From Guptibacillus spartinae (GTDB taxonomy: Bacteria > Bacillota > Bacilli > Bacillales > Guptibacillaceae): a stretch of DNA of 64,000 nt. The stretch covers positions 1-64,000 of the forward strand of contig NZ_JAQQWU010000011.1 of assembly GCF_028610625.1 (NCBI RefSeq), read 5' to 3'. Below are positions 16,296-25,549 of this stretch, piece after piece. Every line of letters starts with the position of its first letter. Positions within the stretch are counted from its first letter, which is position 1. Position numbers and translations under genes: made by a program. The notes below the pieces were generated by a model that was not told where the DNA came from, made no database searches, and saw only the letters and a program-made list of their open reading frames with translations.

Positions 16296-17321
16296 GTGAT
16301 AGATTTACGGAGTGATACGGTAACAAAACCAAGTGAAAAGATGAGGAAAGCGATGTACGAAGCTGAAGTAGGGGATGATGTTTATGGAGAAGATCCTACA
16401 GTAAATAAGCTTGAAGAGCTCGCTGCCCATATCCTTGGAAAAGAAGATGCCTTATTTGTAACGAGTGGCACCCAAGGAAATCAAATTGCGGGATTAGTAC
16501 ACTGTAATCCTGGTCAAGAAGTGATTATGGAAGCTGAAGCCCATATCTTTCTTTACGAAGCTGCAGCATTGTCCGCTTTTGCAGGTGTTCAAATAAAAAC
16601 GCTAGATGGTGTGAATGGTGCTATGGAACCGAGTGATGTAGAAGCTGCCATCCGAGGAGATGATATCCATCAGCCTGAAACCGGACTAATCTGTATAGAA
16701 AACACTCACAATAAAGCAGGCGGAGCTGTTGTTCCCCTTGAAAATATGGAGTTAATTTATCACTTATCGAAAAAACAAGGTATCCCTGTTCATTTAGATG
16801 GTGCACGATTATTTAATGCTGCTGTAGCTTCTCAAACCTTAGTTAAAGAATTTGCGAAGTATACAGACTCCGTTCAATTTTGCTTATCGAAAGGGTTAGG
16901 CGCGCCGGTCGGATCAATGATTGCAGGTTCTTCTGATTTTATTTCTCAAGCTCGAAAGTGGCGTAAACGGTTAGGTGGCGGACTTAGGCAGGTGGGAGTG
17001 CTCGCAGCACCTGGCATCATTGCACTTGAAGAAAACGTTACACTACTTGAGAAAGATCACGAAAACGCAAAGCGTCTAGCTGAAGGCTTTCAAAATATTG
17101 ATGGATTAGATGTTAGAAATAAAGTAGAAACAAATATTATTTTAGTGGATATTACGAAATCTAACAAAACCACGGAGCGCTTCATAGATCAGTTAAAAGA
17201 AAGTACTATTTTAGCAGGCTCATTCGGCCCAAATATTATTAGATTTGTAACGAACAACGGCATTACTAAAGAGGATATTGATCAAGTATTGATCACCGTT
17301 CAAAAGATACTAAACAATTAA
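16296..17321 (+). CDS. ltaE: low-specificity L-threonine aldolase
   Basis: A 342-residue fold-type I PLP enzyme that splits L-threonine/allo-threonine to glycine and acetaldehyde. It opens with the family hallmark [16 protein letters not shown] and has [11 protein letters not shown], the [11 protein letters not shown] cofactor loop, [13 protein letters not shown] and the PLP-binding Lys in [12 protein letters not shown] (about residue 198). GTG 16296 is chosen: AAAGGAGGGCAAATT lies directly upstream and the family's N-terminus begins at this point. The gene stands alone before a convergent terminator region. Whether it is physiologically a threonine aldolase or acts on related beta-hydroxy amino acids cannot be told. 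Confidence 0.9.
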   Translation: MIDLRSDTVTKPSEKMRKAMYEAEVGDDVYGEDPTVNKLEELAAHILGKEDALFVTSGTQGNQIAGLVHCNPGQEVIMEAEAHIFLYEAAALSAFAGVQIKTLDGVNGAMEPSDVEAAIRGDDIHQPETGLICIENTHNKAGGAVVPLENMELIYHLSKKQGIPVHLDGARLFNAAVASQTLVKEFAKYTDSVQFCLSKGLGAPVGSMIAGSSDFISQARKWRKRLGGGLRQVGVLAAPGIIALEENVTLLEKDHENAKRLAEGFQNIDGLDVRNKVETNIILVDITKSNKTTERFIDQLKESTILAGSFGPNIIRFVTNNGITKEDIDQVLITVQKILNN

Positions 17322-17471
17322 ACTTATCTTATTTGTTTTTTCACTTTTTTCATATAGAAAAAAAGTCAATTGGGCTTACAAGATCCAGGATGTAAACTAA
17401 AAAAGTGAGGTATACGGAATCAATTCTCATTCATAAAAGTAAAACTCCTGAGACGACATCTTTGAAAACAA

Positions 17472-17510
17472 AAGAAGCTGGTACCCAATAAAATGAGATA
17501 CCAGCTTCTT
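17472..17510. terminator. bidirectional terminator
   Basis: AAGAAGCTGGTA...TACCAGCTTCTT, a perfect 12-bp stem between the convergent aldolase and opuAC-like genes. An additional A/T-symmetric hairpin (CACTTTTTTC/GAAAAAAAGT) lies at about 17341-17371. Confidence 0.7.
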
Positions 17511-17522
17511 CGATTTAAATCT

Positions 17523-18404
17523 TTATTTCACCCATTCATCAATCAAATCTTGATTTTCCTCAACCCATTTCTTAGCTCCATCAACAGGCTCTTCGCTACT
17601 TTCCACGTCGTCTATTAGCTCACCGATTTGTTGATCATTCATTTTCCAGTTTTTAAACCACTTGCTTACCTCTGGATAATCTTTATCAAATTCCTGTCTT
17701 GTCGCATGGTGGATTTTTTCAACACCGCCGAATGTGTTTTTCGGATCTTCTAGGAATTTTAAGTCATATTTGGAGAATACCCAGTGTGGGCTCCAAAGTG
17801 GGGCTACAATAGGTGCTTCATCTTTGACTGCTTTTTTAATTTCAGCTAACATAGCTGATTCTGAGCTTGGAACTAGTTCAAAATCGAGATCATAGTCTTT
17901 GATGAGTTGTTCAGTCACTTCCATCGTACCAGCGCCAGGATCAAAGCCGACAATTTCGCTATTAAACAGTTCCTTGTGGTCATTTAAGTCTTCTACGCTA
18001 TTAATGTCTTCCAAATAAGCTGGGACGACAAGGCCGACTTTTGCATCGTCAAACCACGTTTCTTCAGAGAAGTTAACCGTATCCTGATATTTCTCTAAAT
18101 AATTCGCATCCTGAACCGGTAACCATACTTCTAAACTAGCATCTAAATCGCCGCTATCTAACGCCGTCATGGTAGACCCCATATTCAAATAGTTAAATTC
18201 TACGTTATAACCTTTCTCTTCTAAAATCACTTTCCACATATTTGTGACAGCGATATTTTCAGCCCAATTGATTTGGCCAATGGCTATCGTTTTATCTTTT
18301 CCCTCTGATGCGGAACCCGATTTGCCACTATTCCCACAAGCGGCCAGCACAGCGACCATTAAGATCGCGATCATTAAACTCAGTCCTTTTTTACTCTGTA
18401 TCAT
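17523..18404 (-). CDS. opuAC: glycine betaine-binding lipoprotein, OpuAC type
   Basis: A 293-residue extracellular solute-binding protein with a lipoprotein signal (lipobox LAAC, Cys about 23). It resembles OpuAC: early INWAENIAVTNMWK and late WSPHWVFSKYDLKFL supply the Trp residues that form the aromatic cage for quaternary ammonium ligands. No ATPase or permease gene is adjacent, so it must serve a transporter encoded elsewhere or act as an orphan. It lies just downstream of gbsR on the same strand, separated by a hairpin. A palindrome related to those before gbsA and the symporter gene lies in its leader (18453-18480), suggesting shared control. The family is firm; betaine as ligand is likely. 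Confidence 0.85.
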   Translation of the reverse strand: MIQSKKGLSLMIAILMVAVLAACGNSGKSGSASEGKDKTIAIGQINWAENIAVTNMWKVILEEKGYNVEFNYLNMGSTMTALDSGDLDASLEVWLPVQDANYLEKYQDTVNFSEETWFDDAKVGLVVPAYLEDINSVEDLNDHKELFNSEIVGFDPGAGTMEVTEQLIKDYDLDFELVPSSESAMLAEIKKAVKDEAPIVAPLWSPHWVFSKYDLKFLEDPKNTFGGVEKIHHATRQEFDKDYPEVSKWFKNWKMNDQQIGELIDDVESSEEPVDGAKKWVEENQDLIDEWVK

Positions 18405-18452
18405 CTCGTTGCATTCCTCCTGTATGTAAATGGTTCATCTCATAACTTAAAA

Positions 18453-18480
18453 GTTTAATCTATTAAGAATTTTTTTAACG
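18453..18480 (-). promoter_or_regulatory. candidate GbsR-type operator before opuAC
   Basis: On the minus strand this reads CGTTAAAAAAATTCTTAATA then GATTAAAC. The core aligns base for base with the gbsA leader (GTTAAATAAATTCTTAATA) apart from one position. The ends GTTTAA and TTTAAC give dyad symmetry. It lies about 50 bases upstream of the start codon. Confidence 0.45.
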
Positions 18481-18533
18481 TTGGCACAACACTAAGCCTA
18501 CGTTTTTATGTAAGTATGTCTTCAAAATAATAT

Positions 18534-18569
18534 CAGGTAGTTAATCGTAGCTTAGCGATCAACTACCTG
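18534..18569 (-). terminator. terminator of gbsR
   Basis: A 14-bp stem (CAGGTAGTTAATCG / CGATCAACTACCTG, one mismatch) directly after gbsR on the minus strand, followed there by an AT-rich tail with TTTT. It separates gbsR from the opuAC-like gene. Confidence 0.6.
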
Positions 18570-18576
18570 GTCACTT

Positions 18577-19128
18577 TTAATCTTCTTGATCTTTCGGTAA
18601 AAATTCAAAGATCTTACCACTTTGTATGCTTTCAACTAAGTCATCTAACCAGTGATAGTATTTTTTCGATTCCTCTAATTGATCATAGTGTTGCTTTGCG
18701 GTCGCTACAATTTCGGGAGTGCTTGTGGAATCTTTGATTACGTCGATGAAATCTTCTTGTGCTTCTTCAATGGCTTCCAGATTCATTTTCACTTCGCGTT
18801 CCCACATTTGGCAGTAAAACGCCATAAAGGAACGAAAGAAATTTTTCTCAGCTACGTAAGTATGCTTTCTTGAGCCCCGTGTAAATGTCTTTTTCACCAT
18901 CTCAATCTCTTGAAGCTTACGGACGCTCGTACTCATGCTTGGTTTACTCATCCCAAGTTCCGTGCGCATTTCATCAAGAGTCATTTGGTCTTTAAAGTAC
19001 ATCGTCGCGTATAAATTAGCGGCAGCAGGCGTTACGCCATATAAGTCCATCGTCTCGGCAATGGCACCAATCACTTTATCTTTAGCTTCTTCAATCTTCA
19101 TTCTGGGTCTTTCATTAGATTCACTCAT
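18577..19128 (-). CDS. gbsR: GbsR, MarR-type repressor of betaine synthesis
   Basis: A 183-residue winged-helix regulator of the GbsR family (B. subtilis GbsR is about 180). The N-terminal helix pair includes ETMDLYGVTPAAANLYATMYF, and the HTH is MTLDEMRTELGMSKPSMSTSVRKL (about 54-77). In B. subtilis GbsR represses gbsAB and opuB, and choline relieves it. The C-terminal helices (YYHWLDDLVESIQSGKIFEFLP) match the family end. It is divergent from gbsA, with AT-rich palindromes between them. ATG 19128 follows AAGGAGCGACCC. The choline-sensing role is inferred from the family and the neighbours. Confidence 0.9.
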   Translation of the reverse strand: MSESNERPRMKIEEAKDKVIGAIAETMDLYGVTPAAANLYATMYFKDQMTLDEMRTELGMSKPSMSTSVRKLQEIEMVKKTFTRGSRKHTYVAEKNFFRSFMAFYCQMWEREVKMNLEAIEEAQEDFIDVIKDSTSTPEIVATAKQHYDQLEESKKYYHWLDDLVESIQSGKIFEFLPKDQED

Positions 19129-19161
19129 TGGGTCGCTCCTTCGATAGAAAAGTAAATCGTG

Positions 19162-19195
19162 TTAAGTATTTATCAAATTTTCTTTACGAACTTAA
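19162..19195 (-). promoter_or_regulatory. inverted repeat in the gbsR leader
   Basis: TTAAGT (19162-19167) and ACTTAA (19190-19195) form an inverted repeat, and GTGTTAAGTATTTA is similar to the gbsA-side motif GTGTTAAATAAATT. It could be an autoregulatory site. Confidence 0.3.
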
Positions 19196-19325
19196 TGTTA
19201 ACTTGTTCAGATGAAATGTCAAATATAAGATTTTTATTTTAACCTCTCTAAATCATCACTACATTAATAGGTATAACCATTTAAGAAGATCTTAATCCTT
19301 TCTAAAATTTCCATATGAATTTGTT

Positions 19326-19354
19326 TTGACAGTCTGAAAAGGACGTGTTAACGT
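19326..19354 (+). promoter_or_regulatory. sigma-A promoter of gbsA-betA
   Basis: A perfect TTGACA at 19326-19331 and TAACGT at 19349-19354 with 17-bp spacing. The predicted transcription start falls just before the operator candidate at 19362. Confidence 0.5.
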
Positions 19355-19361
19355 TAAATGT

Positions 19362-19387
19362 GTTAAATAAATTCTTAATAAACTTAA
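19362..19387 (+). promoter_or_regulatory. candidate GbsR operator downstream of gbsA promoter
   Basis: GTTAAATAAATTCTTAATAA then ACTTAA: the same core as the motif before the symporter (TTAAATA-N11-TATTTAA) and opuAC. Its place just after the promoter would suit a roadblock repressor, the mode described for B. subtilis GbsR. Confidence 0.5.
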
Positions 19388-19414
19388 TTCAATTCGGCAT
19401 TGGAGTTGATCAAT

Positions 19415-20887
19415 TTGGATCTTAAACTACAACAATACATTAACGGTAACTGGGTTGGCGCAAACTCGGGACGTATGCGTACGATTATTAACCCATATAA
19501 CCAGGAAATCATTGCAACTGTCCCAGAGGGTGACGAATCAGATGCGAAAGCAGCAATTGCCGCTGCAAGAGAAGCATTTGATAACGGGGACTGGGCATTT
19601 ACGCCTGCAACTGAGCGAGGAGCAATCGTAAGAAAGATTGCTGAATTCATTGAACGAGATAAAGAAGAACTTGCTCATCTTGAATCGTTGGATACCGGTA
19701 AAACAGTTGAAGAAAGCCGTGGAGACATGGACGATATCGCAGGCGTGTTCCGCTATTTTGCAGAACTCGCAGATAAAGATGGTGGAGAGCTAATCGATGC
19801 TCCTGTAGCCAATTCCATTAGTAAAGTCGTTCATGAACCAGTGGGTGTATGTGGTCAAATCACACCATGGAACTATCCATTGCTTCAAGCATCATGGAAG
19901 CTAGCTCCTGCACTTGCGACAGGAAATACGCTGATTATTAAGCCAAGTGAAATTACGCCGCTTACGCATATTAAAGTATTTGAACTAATGGAAGAGGCTG
20001 GGGTACCGGATGGCGTAGCGAACCTCGTTCTTGGTGCGGGGAACACAGTCGGCGCTGAACTATCCAATAACACGGATGTTGATCTTATTTCATTCACAGG
20101 CGGCATTGCGACAGGGAAGAAAATCATGCAAGCAGCAAGCGTGAATGTAAAGAACCTTGCACTAGAGCTTGGTGGTAAAAACCCGAATGTGATTTTTGCA
20201 GATGCTGATTTTGATATCGCCGTTGATCAAGCATTAAACGGAGTATTCTTCCACGCAGGCCAAATTTGTTCCGCTGGGACAAGACTCATTGTTGAAGAAA
20301 GCATTCACGATCAATTCGTTGAGGCGCTTGTCGAGCGTGTAAAGAAATTCAAACTTGGAAGTGGATTTGATGAAGAGACTCAAATGGGTCCACTTATTTC
20401 TGCTGAGCATCTTGCGAAAGTAGAAAAGTATGTTGAAGCAGGAATAAAGGAAGGCGCTACTGTAGCTGTTGGTGGGAAACGTCCAGAAGATCCAGAACTA
20501 CAGCAAGGGTTCTTCTACTTGCCAACGATTTTCACAGACTGCACAACCGATATGAGCATTGTTCAAGATGAAGCTTTCGGTCCAATTATTACCGTTGAGA
20601 AATTCCAGTCTGAAGGAGAAGCGATTAAGCTTGCAAATGACTCTATTTATGGACTCGCAGGCGGTGTTTGGACAAAAGATATTGCAAAGGCAGAACGGTG
20701 TGCCGCGAAAATGCGTATGGGTACGGTTTGGATTAATGATTTCAACCTTTATTTCCCGCATGCGCCTTGGGGTGGGTTTAAGCAGTCTGGTATCGGCCGT
20801 GAGCTTGGTAAAGCTGGTTTAGAAGAATATACCGAAACGAAGCATATCTTCCAAAACCTTAAACCTGAACTGATTAATTGGTTTTAA
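19415..20887 (+). CDS. gbsA: betaine aldehyde dehydrogenase
   Basis: A 490-residue NAD(P)+-dependent aldehyde dehydrogenase that oxidises betaine aldehyde to glycine betaine. Visible: TPWNYPLLQASWKLAPALATGNT, the nucleotide loop FTGGIATGKKI, catalytic Glu in LELGGKNP (about 252) and catalytic Cys in HAGQICSAGTR (about 285). The C-terminal PHAPWGGFKQSGIGRELG motif is typical of BADH. TTG 19415 is chosen, with GGAG nine bases upstream; TTG 19400 and 19406 are in-frame alternatives. The gene is divergent from gbsR and 172 bases upstream of betA, so the two oxidation steps are probably cotranscribed. Function is well supported by motifs and context. Confidence 0.9.
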   Translation: MDLKLQQYINGNWVGANSGRMRTIINPYNQEIIATVPEGDESDAKAAIAAAREAFDNGDWAFTPATERGAIVRKIAEFIERDKEELAHLESLDTGKTVEESRGDMDDIAGVFRYFAELADKDGGELIDAPVANSISKVVHEPVGVCGQITPWNYPLLQASWKLAPALATGNTLIIKPSEITPLTHIKVFELMEEAGVPDGVANLVLGAGNTVGAELSNNTDVDLISFTGGIATGKKIMQAASVNVKNLALELGGKNPNVIFADADFDIAVDQALNGVFFHAGQICSAGTRLIVEESIHDQFVEALVERVKKFKLGSGFDEETQMGPLISAEHLAKVEKYVEAGIKEGATVAVGGKRPEDPELQQGFFYLPTIFTDCTTDMSIVQDEAFGPIITVEKFQSEGEAIKLANDSIYGLAGGVWTKDIAKAERCAAKMRMGTVWINDFNLYFPHAPWGGFKQSGIGRELGKAGLEEYTETKHIFQNLKPELINWF

Positions 20888-21059
20888 TCGAGTCGTTCAT
20901 TATTACTTACTGAATCATAAATAATGGGAGATTCCCTTCTCCCTTAAGCTCAAACTGGAGCTATATATAATAGGAAGAAAAATGGTCTATTAGAGAAAAG
21001 AGAGGGATACGACCTACAGGTAATTCCCTTTTTAAAACTTCAAGGAGGAATACAACAAT

Positions 21060-22739
21060 ATGGAAAAGTACGATATTGTCATCGTTGGCGGCGGTAGTGC
21101 AGGTTCTGTACTCGGCGACCGTCTAAGCGCAGATGGCACAAAAAGTGTTCTAGTATTAGAAGCGGGACGAAAAGATTATTCATGGGATCTTTTAATTCAA
21201 ATGCCGGCAGCTTTGCCGTTTCCAGCAGGGAAGAGCCTTTACGACTGGAAATATGAATCGGATCCTGAGCCACACATGAATGGGCGTCGCATTAAGCATG
21301 CACGAGGAAAGTTACTTGGAGGATCAAGTTCAATAAACGGTATGATTTATCAACGAGGAAACCCAATGGACTATGAACGCTGGGGAGCCGATGAAGGGAT
21401 GGAAACGTGGAATTTTGCCCACTGTCTTCCGTACTTCAAGCGTTTGGAGAATGCTTTAGGATCACCAGATGATGATCTTCGTGGCCACGATGGTCCTATT
21501 AAATTGGAGCGTGGACCAGCGAAAAATCCTTTGTTCCAGGCATTCTTTAATGCTGGTGTCGAGGCTGGGTATTCACGAACTCCTGATGTGAATGGTTTCC
21601 GTCAGGAAGGATTTGGTCCGTTTGATAAGCATGTATACAAAGGACAGCGTTTGTCTGCATCTCGTGCTTATTTACACCCGGCTATGAAACGAGAGAATTT
21701 AACGGTAAAGACCCGCGCTTTCGTTGCTAGTATCGATTTTGATGGTACTCGTGCGAAAGGATTGACCTATTCACAAAACGGACAAATGCATCAAGTACAA
21801 GCCGGTGAAGTGATCCTTTCAGGTGGGGCAATCAATACGCCGCAGCTTCTTCAACTGTCAGGTGTAGGAGATGCAAAACACCTTCGTTCTCTAGGGATTA
21901 AACCAGTTGTCGACCTTCCAGGTGTCGGAGAAAACCTTCAGGATCACCTTGAAGTCTATATCCAGCACGCTTGTCCGCAGCCTGTTTCCGAACAGCCTAA
22001 CTTGAATAAAGCACGTATGCCTTGGATTGGTTTGCAGTGGATGCTTGGAAGAACGGGTCCTGCTGCGACGAACCATTTCGAAGGTGGGGGCTTCGTGCGT
22101 TCAAATGAGGATGTTAAATATCCGAACTTAATGTTCCACTTCCTTCCGGTTGCCGTCCGTTACGATGGTCAAAAAGCAGATACGGCTCACGGATTTCAGG
22201 TTCACGTAGGACCAATGTACTCTGACGCACGCGGATCCTTAAAGATCCGTTCGACAGATCCGAAAGAGCATCCAAGCATGGTATATAACTATCTTTCTAC
22301 TGAACAGGACAAACGTGAGTGGGTTGAAGCAGTAAGAGTTTCTCGTGAAATAATGAAGCAACCAGCGATAAAACCTTATAACTCTGGAGAAATTTCTCCT
22401 GGGCCTTCTGTTCAAACAGACGAAGAGATTTTGGAATGGGTAAGAAACGATGCTGAAACAGCTCTTCACCCTTCTTGTACGGCAAAAATGGGACCAGCTT
22501 CTGATCCTATGGCAGTCGTAGATCCGAAAACGATGAAGGTTCATGGTTTGGATAATGTGCGCGTAGTCGATGCGTCTGCGATGCCTTACGTAACAAACGG
22601 CAATATTCACGCACCTGTCTTAATGTTAGCGGAAAAGGCAGCTGATCTAATTCTTGGACGTAAACCACTGGATCCGATTGATGCTGACTTCTATCGTCAT
22701 GGTGTTCATCCGGCAGATGCTGGTACGGTAACAAAATAA
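21060..22739 (+). CDS. betA: choline dehydrogenase, GMC oxidoreductase
   Basis: A 559-residue FAD-dependent GMC enzyme that oxidises choline to betaine aldehyde. Seen: N-terminal dinucleotide motif [15 protein letters not shown] (about 8-22), GMC signature 1 around [19 protein letters not shown], signature 2 [16 protein letters not shown], and the active-site His residues in [10 protein letters not shown] (about 469) and [17 protein letters not shown] (about 517). B. subtilis uses the metal-dependent alcohol dehydrogenase GbsB for this step; here a BetA-type flavoprotein takes the place in a GbsR/GbsA cluster. ATG 21060 follows CAAGGAGGAATACAACAAT. A strong terminator at 22749 ends the operon. 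Confidence 0.9.
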   Translation: MEKYDIVIVGGGSAGSVLGDRLSADGTKSVLVLEAGRKDYSWDLLIQMPAALPFPAGKSLYDWKYESDPEPHMNGRRIKHARGKLLGGSSSINGMIYQRGNPMDYERWGADEGMETWNFAHCLPYFKRLENALGSPDDDLRGHDGPIKLERGPAKNPLFQAFFNAGVEAGYSRTPDVNGFRQEGFGPFDKHVYKGQRLSASRAYLHPAMKRENLTVKTRAFVASIDFDGTRAKGLTYSQNGQMHQVQAGEVILSGGAINTPQLLQLSGVGDAKHLRSLGIKPVVDLPGVGENLQDHLEVYIQHACPQPVSEQPNLNKARMPWIGLQWMLGRTGPAATNHFEGGGFVRSNEDVKYPNLMFHFLPVAVRYDGQKADTAHGFQVHVGPMYSDARGSLKIRSTDPKEHPSMVYNYLSTEQDKREWVEAVRVSREIMKQPAIKPYNSGEISPGPSVQTDEEILEWVRNDAETALHPSCTAKMGPASDPMAVVDPKTMKVHGLDNVRVVDASAMPYVTNGNIHAPVLMLAEKAADLILGRKPLDPIDADFYRHGVHPADAGTVTK

Positions 22740-22748
22740 AGCTTATAG

Positions 22749-22796
22749 GAGAAGGTGTCCTTTCAACGTGAGATATGATTGAGAGGACGCCTTCTC
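22749..22796 (+). terminator. terminator of the gbsA-betA operon
   Basis: GAGAAGGTGTCCTTTCAA and TTGAGAGGACGCCTTCTC pair over 18 bp with one wobble; the T tract is modest (TTATTGTG). Confidence 0.7.
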
Positions 22797-23302
22797 TTAT
22801 TGTGTTTGCTTTCTATTTCTATCCCTGGCTACTTTGTCTCTTGATAGAGCTCACGTTTTTAGGTTCACGGGAAGCATTCAATGTCTGATGGCAAAGAATG
22901 CTCTTTTGATGTTATAAATGATAGATAATTAATCTTATCTAATCGTTTTTAACCCATACATGTAGTCGTTCCTTATGGTTTATTCTAGTGAATGATAGAA
23001 AGAATGAGGATACATCTTTTTATGATGAAATTGGATGTGGGGTTCAATGAGGTTAGTATAAAACCTGCTACATTTTAGAGTAATTGAGTACTTATTAGTG
23101 AGAAGAAATTCTCTGGAATTACTGAAGTGGCTTAAGGGCCGATTCTGAGAGACTAAGCTATGGAAGAAGGGTATTTCCTTGAAGTACGATTTGAAAAGCC
23201 TCTTGTCACTATAAGAGGCTATCAAAAAGGGTGTGAAATCTACACCTTTAAGAATCACCATTCTAAGTACATTAGAATAGTATAAGAATACTAGCAAATA
23301 AC
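22797..23302. other. 500-bp stretch without a convincing gene
   Basis: No frame here has a credible ribosome site and protein-like composition; a 105-codon minus-strand frame (22980-23297) looks random and lacks support. A small hairpin AGCCTCTT/AAGAGGCT lies at 23197-23220. Confidence 0.5.
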
Positions 23303-23343
23303 AAACGGCCTCCTACATCGATAGCGATGTAGGAGGCCGTTTT
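23303..23343 (-). terminator. terminator of the choline symporter gene
   Basis: AAACGGCCTCCTACATCG, loop ATAG, then its perfect 18-bp complement ending CCGTTTT. Symmetric A/T ends make it active on either strand. Confidence 0.85.
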
Positions 23344-23360
23344 CATTTGTCTTGATTTAT

Positions 23361-24992
23361 CTATGAGGCAATCCTTTTTTCATTGCCATTTTCTCTTTCT
23401 GCTGGCATTAACAGTGGTTTAGGTGGACACATTTTCTTGGTCGCTTTAGACACCACGATAATGGTTACCAAACCTGCTACCATTGCGAGGGTTCGGAACG
23501 GAAACAGGACAATACCATCTTCAATCATTGGATAAGGGAGGAATACTGGAAGTCCAATAATCGGTTCCCCGCCTCCAATTCGAAGGATGAATGAAACGAT
23601 TAAACCTGCAATTGACCCGTATTTATTCGCATCTTTAAAGAACAGAGCGGTTGTTAATTGTGGAAATAGAATAACATAGACAAGGTCTGCAGCTAGATAC
23701 CATAAAGCATAGACACTTTTCACATTTAGCGCAATGATCGTGGCTGCAATTCCAACCAAAATGATTGAGCGCTTAATCATTTTCTTTAGTTGATCACTTG
23801 ATGCATCCGGCTTGAACAGTGGACGATACACATTCCATGCGGCCATAGAAGATGCTGATAGTATGGAAGAATCCATCGACGACATAACGGCTGCTGCAAG
23901 AGCGCCAAGTCCAATCGCCCCAATGACTCCAGGCGTTAAATATTGCAAAACATAAGGGAGAATCATAGATGGGTTATCAGGAGCATTTACACCTAAACTT
24001 GCCCAATCAGTATCTAATCCAATCGCCCCAATAATAACGGCTGGGATCGCTGCAATAATACAAATAAATCCTGCGATAATGGAAAGCCACATCGCCGTGT
24101 TTTCCGATTTTGCGGATAGAACACGTTGGAAATATACCTGCCATGGAATTCCACCAAAAATGAGTAGTAAGGCAAAATCCCACCAGTTCCAATAATAGTT
24201 GCCCCACTCAGGATCTTTCCATCCATCAAGAGGAGGGAAAAGACTTGCATAGCTTCCCATATCGGTTTGATAGTGATTCCAAACGGAACTTAAACCGCCT
24301 ACTTCTGATAGTGCATAAGGAAGCACTAAGAACAGTCCGATCATAACAGCGAGCATTTGGAATACATCAGTAAATGCAACAGACCACATGCCACCAACGA
24401 CAGTGTAAGCCACTGCAATAATGGCTGATAGAATAATAGACGTTTGAAAATCCAAACCTAGTATAGTTCCAAAGGTTGTTCCTAAAGCTGTTAAGATTGC
24501 ACCACTCCAGAAGACTTCTCCTAGTAGAGCAGGAATGTATAAGACACCAGCAACTTTCTTTCCGAAGCGCTGTTCAAGTGGGTCGATCATGGTCATAAAT
24601 TCATAGCGACGCATTTTTCTCGCATAGAAGATGCCACCAACTATTAAACTAAGTGCATATCCCCACGGAGCTTGTGCCCATACTAGTCCAAGTGAATACG
24701 TTGATTCTGCGGTACCTGATATGTAACCGCCACCAACCCATGTGGCAGCCATTGTAAACATCGAGATCCACAATGGTAAAGAACGTTTCGCTACCATCAT
24801 ATCTGATGCAGATTCCGATTTACCACTTGCCATAAATGCGCCAATATAATAGATGATTCCGTAGAAGATTAACATGGCAGTAAAGGAGCCCCAGTTAACA
24901 TTCGAATTGGTCGTTCCTAAATAAATAAACATGACTAAAATAGCTGCTACAAATGTTCCTATTTTTAAACCTTTACTTTTTCCTTCACTCAA
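23361..24992 (-). CDS. sodium/solute symporter, choline transporter-like
   Basis: A 543-residue SSS-family (SLC5) symporter with about 13 membrane helices. Several blocks strongly recall the animal high-affinity choline transporter CHT1/SLC5A7: TWVGGGYISGTAESTYSLG, LVWAQAPWGYALSLIVGG, LLGEVFWSGAILTALG, GGIPWQVYFQRVLS, AAAVMSSMDSSILSASSM and FPFRTLAMVAGLVT. Beside gbsA and betA, sodium-coupled choline uptake is the natural role; other SSS proteins carry proline (OpuE) or betaine. The start is TTG 24992 behind AGAGGTGAAGG. The leader is long (about 250 bases) and starts with a palindrome shared with the gbsA region. The resemblance is from memory and was not computed. Confidence 0.85.
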   Translation of the reverse strand: MSEGKSKGLKIGTFVAAILVMFIYLGTTNSNVNWGSFTAMLIFYGIIYYIGAFMASGKSESASDMMVAKRSLPLWISMFTMAATWVGGGYISGTAESTYSLGLVWAQAPWGYALSLIVGGIFYARKMRRYEFMTMIDPLEQRFGKKVAGVLYIPALLGEVFWSGAILTALGTTFGTILGLDFQTSIILSAIIAVAYTVVGGMWSVAFTDVFQMLAVMIGLFLVLPYALSEVGGLSSVWNHYQTDMGSYASLFPPLDGWKDPEWGNYYWNWWDFALLLIFGGIPWQVYFQRVLSAKSENTAMWLSIIAGFICIIAAIPAVIIGAIGLDTDWASLGVNAPDNPSMILPYVLQYLTPGVIGAIGLGALAAAVMSSMDSSILSASSMAAWNVYRPLFKPDASSDQLKKMIKRSIILVGIAATIIALNVKSVYALWYLAADLVYVILFPQLTTALFFKDANKYGSIAGLIVSFILRIGGGEPIIGLPVFLPYPMIEDGIVLFPFRTLAMVAGLVTIIVVSKATKKMCPPKPLLMPAERENGNEKRIAS

Positions 24993-25250
24993 ATACCTTC
25001 ACCTCTTGAAATTTTTAAGTTCAAACCTTTTTAAAGCGTATCCTCGTTGGGAGTACGTCTAGCCAATTGTTGTCGGACATAAACAATCAGCTTTTAACGT
25101 GCTTCTTTACTTTGTTGCCAATTGTTCCGTTCTTCATTTACTCGCTACCTTCAGCGTTCATTTTTAATTGGTAAACTTAAGGGAGTTGCTCCTGGATATA
25201 ATCATTCATTACTTTCATTTCTTGTACCCCTTTCATAAAAATTAATTGTG

Positions 25251-25275
25251 TTAAATACTTTCTTAACGTATTTAA
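25251..25275 (-). promoter_or_regulatory. perfect palindrome TTAAATA-N11-TATTTAA
   Basis: This is the cleanest copy of the motif seen before gbsA and opuAC. Eighteen of its bases (25251-25268) recur exactly, in the opposite direction, at 25527-25544. It lies about 260 bases upstream of the symporter start and is a candidate GbsR operator. Confidence 0.5.
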
Positions 25276-25526
25276 TAATAAATATTACATGATTAGATTT
25301 TCTTGTCAAATATGCCTGAATTGACTGGAAGGGGGATTATTCGTTTATTCTTCAATAGACAAATGATTGTGTAGAAGAGGTATATCTATATATTCCTTGT
25401 AAAATAGGGATATTATTATATATTTCATTTCATATCAATCTTCCTATAAAAGTAAGTGAGGAAAGGTGATTGGGAAGCCTTTTGACAGATCAAGGCGTAA
25501 ATGATAGCATTTAAGATTGTTGAAAA

Positions 25527-25549
25527 CGTTAAGAAAGTATTTAATAATA
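25527..25549 (+). promoter_or_regulatory. second copy of the palindromic motif, TetR side
   Basis: CGTTAAGAAAGTATTTAA is the exact reverse complement of 25251-25268 and is followed by TAATA, as in the other copy. It lies 140 bases before the TetR gene. Apart from these two sites, 24993-25687 shows no gene. Confidence 0.45.

Noticed and set aside
22239-22610. 123-codon frame opposite betA
   Set aside because: No start signal; Arg/His/Cys-rich composition is typical of antisense frames.
22980-23297. 105-codon minus-strand frame between betA and the symporter
   Set aside because: No ribosome site, no family pattern, and it crosses a hairpin; probably non-coding.
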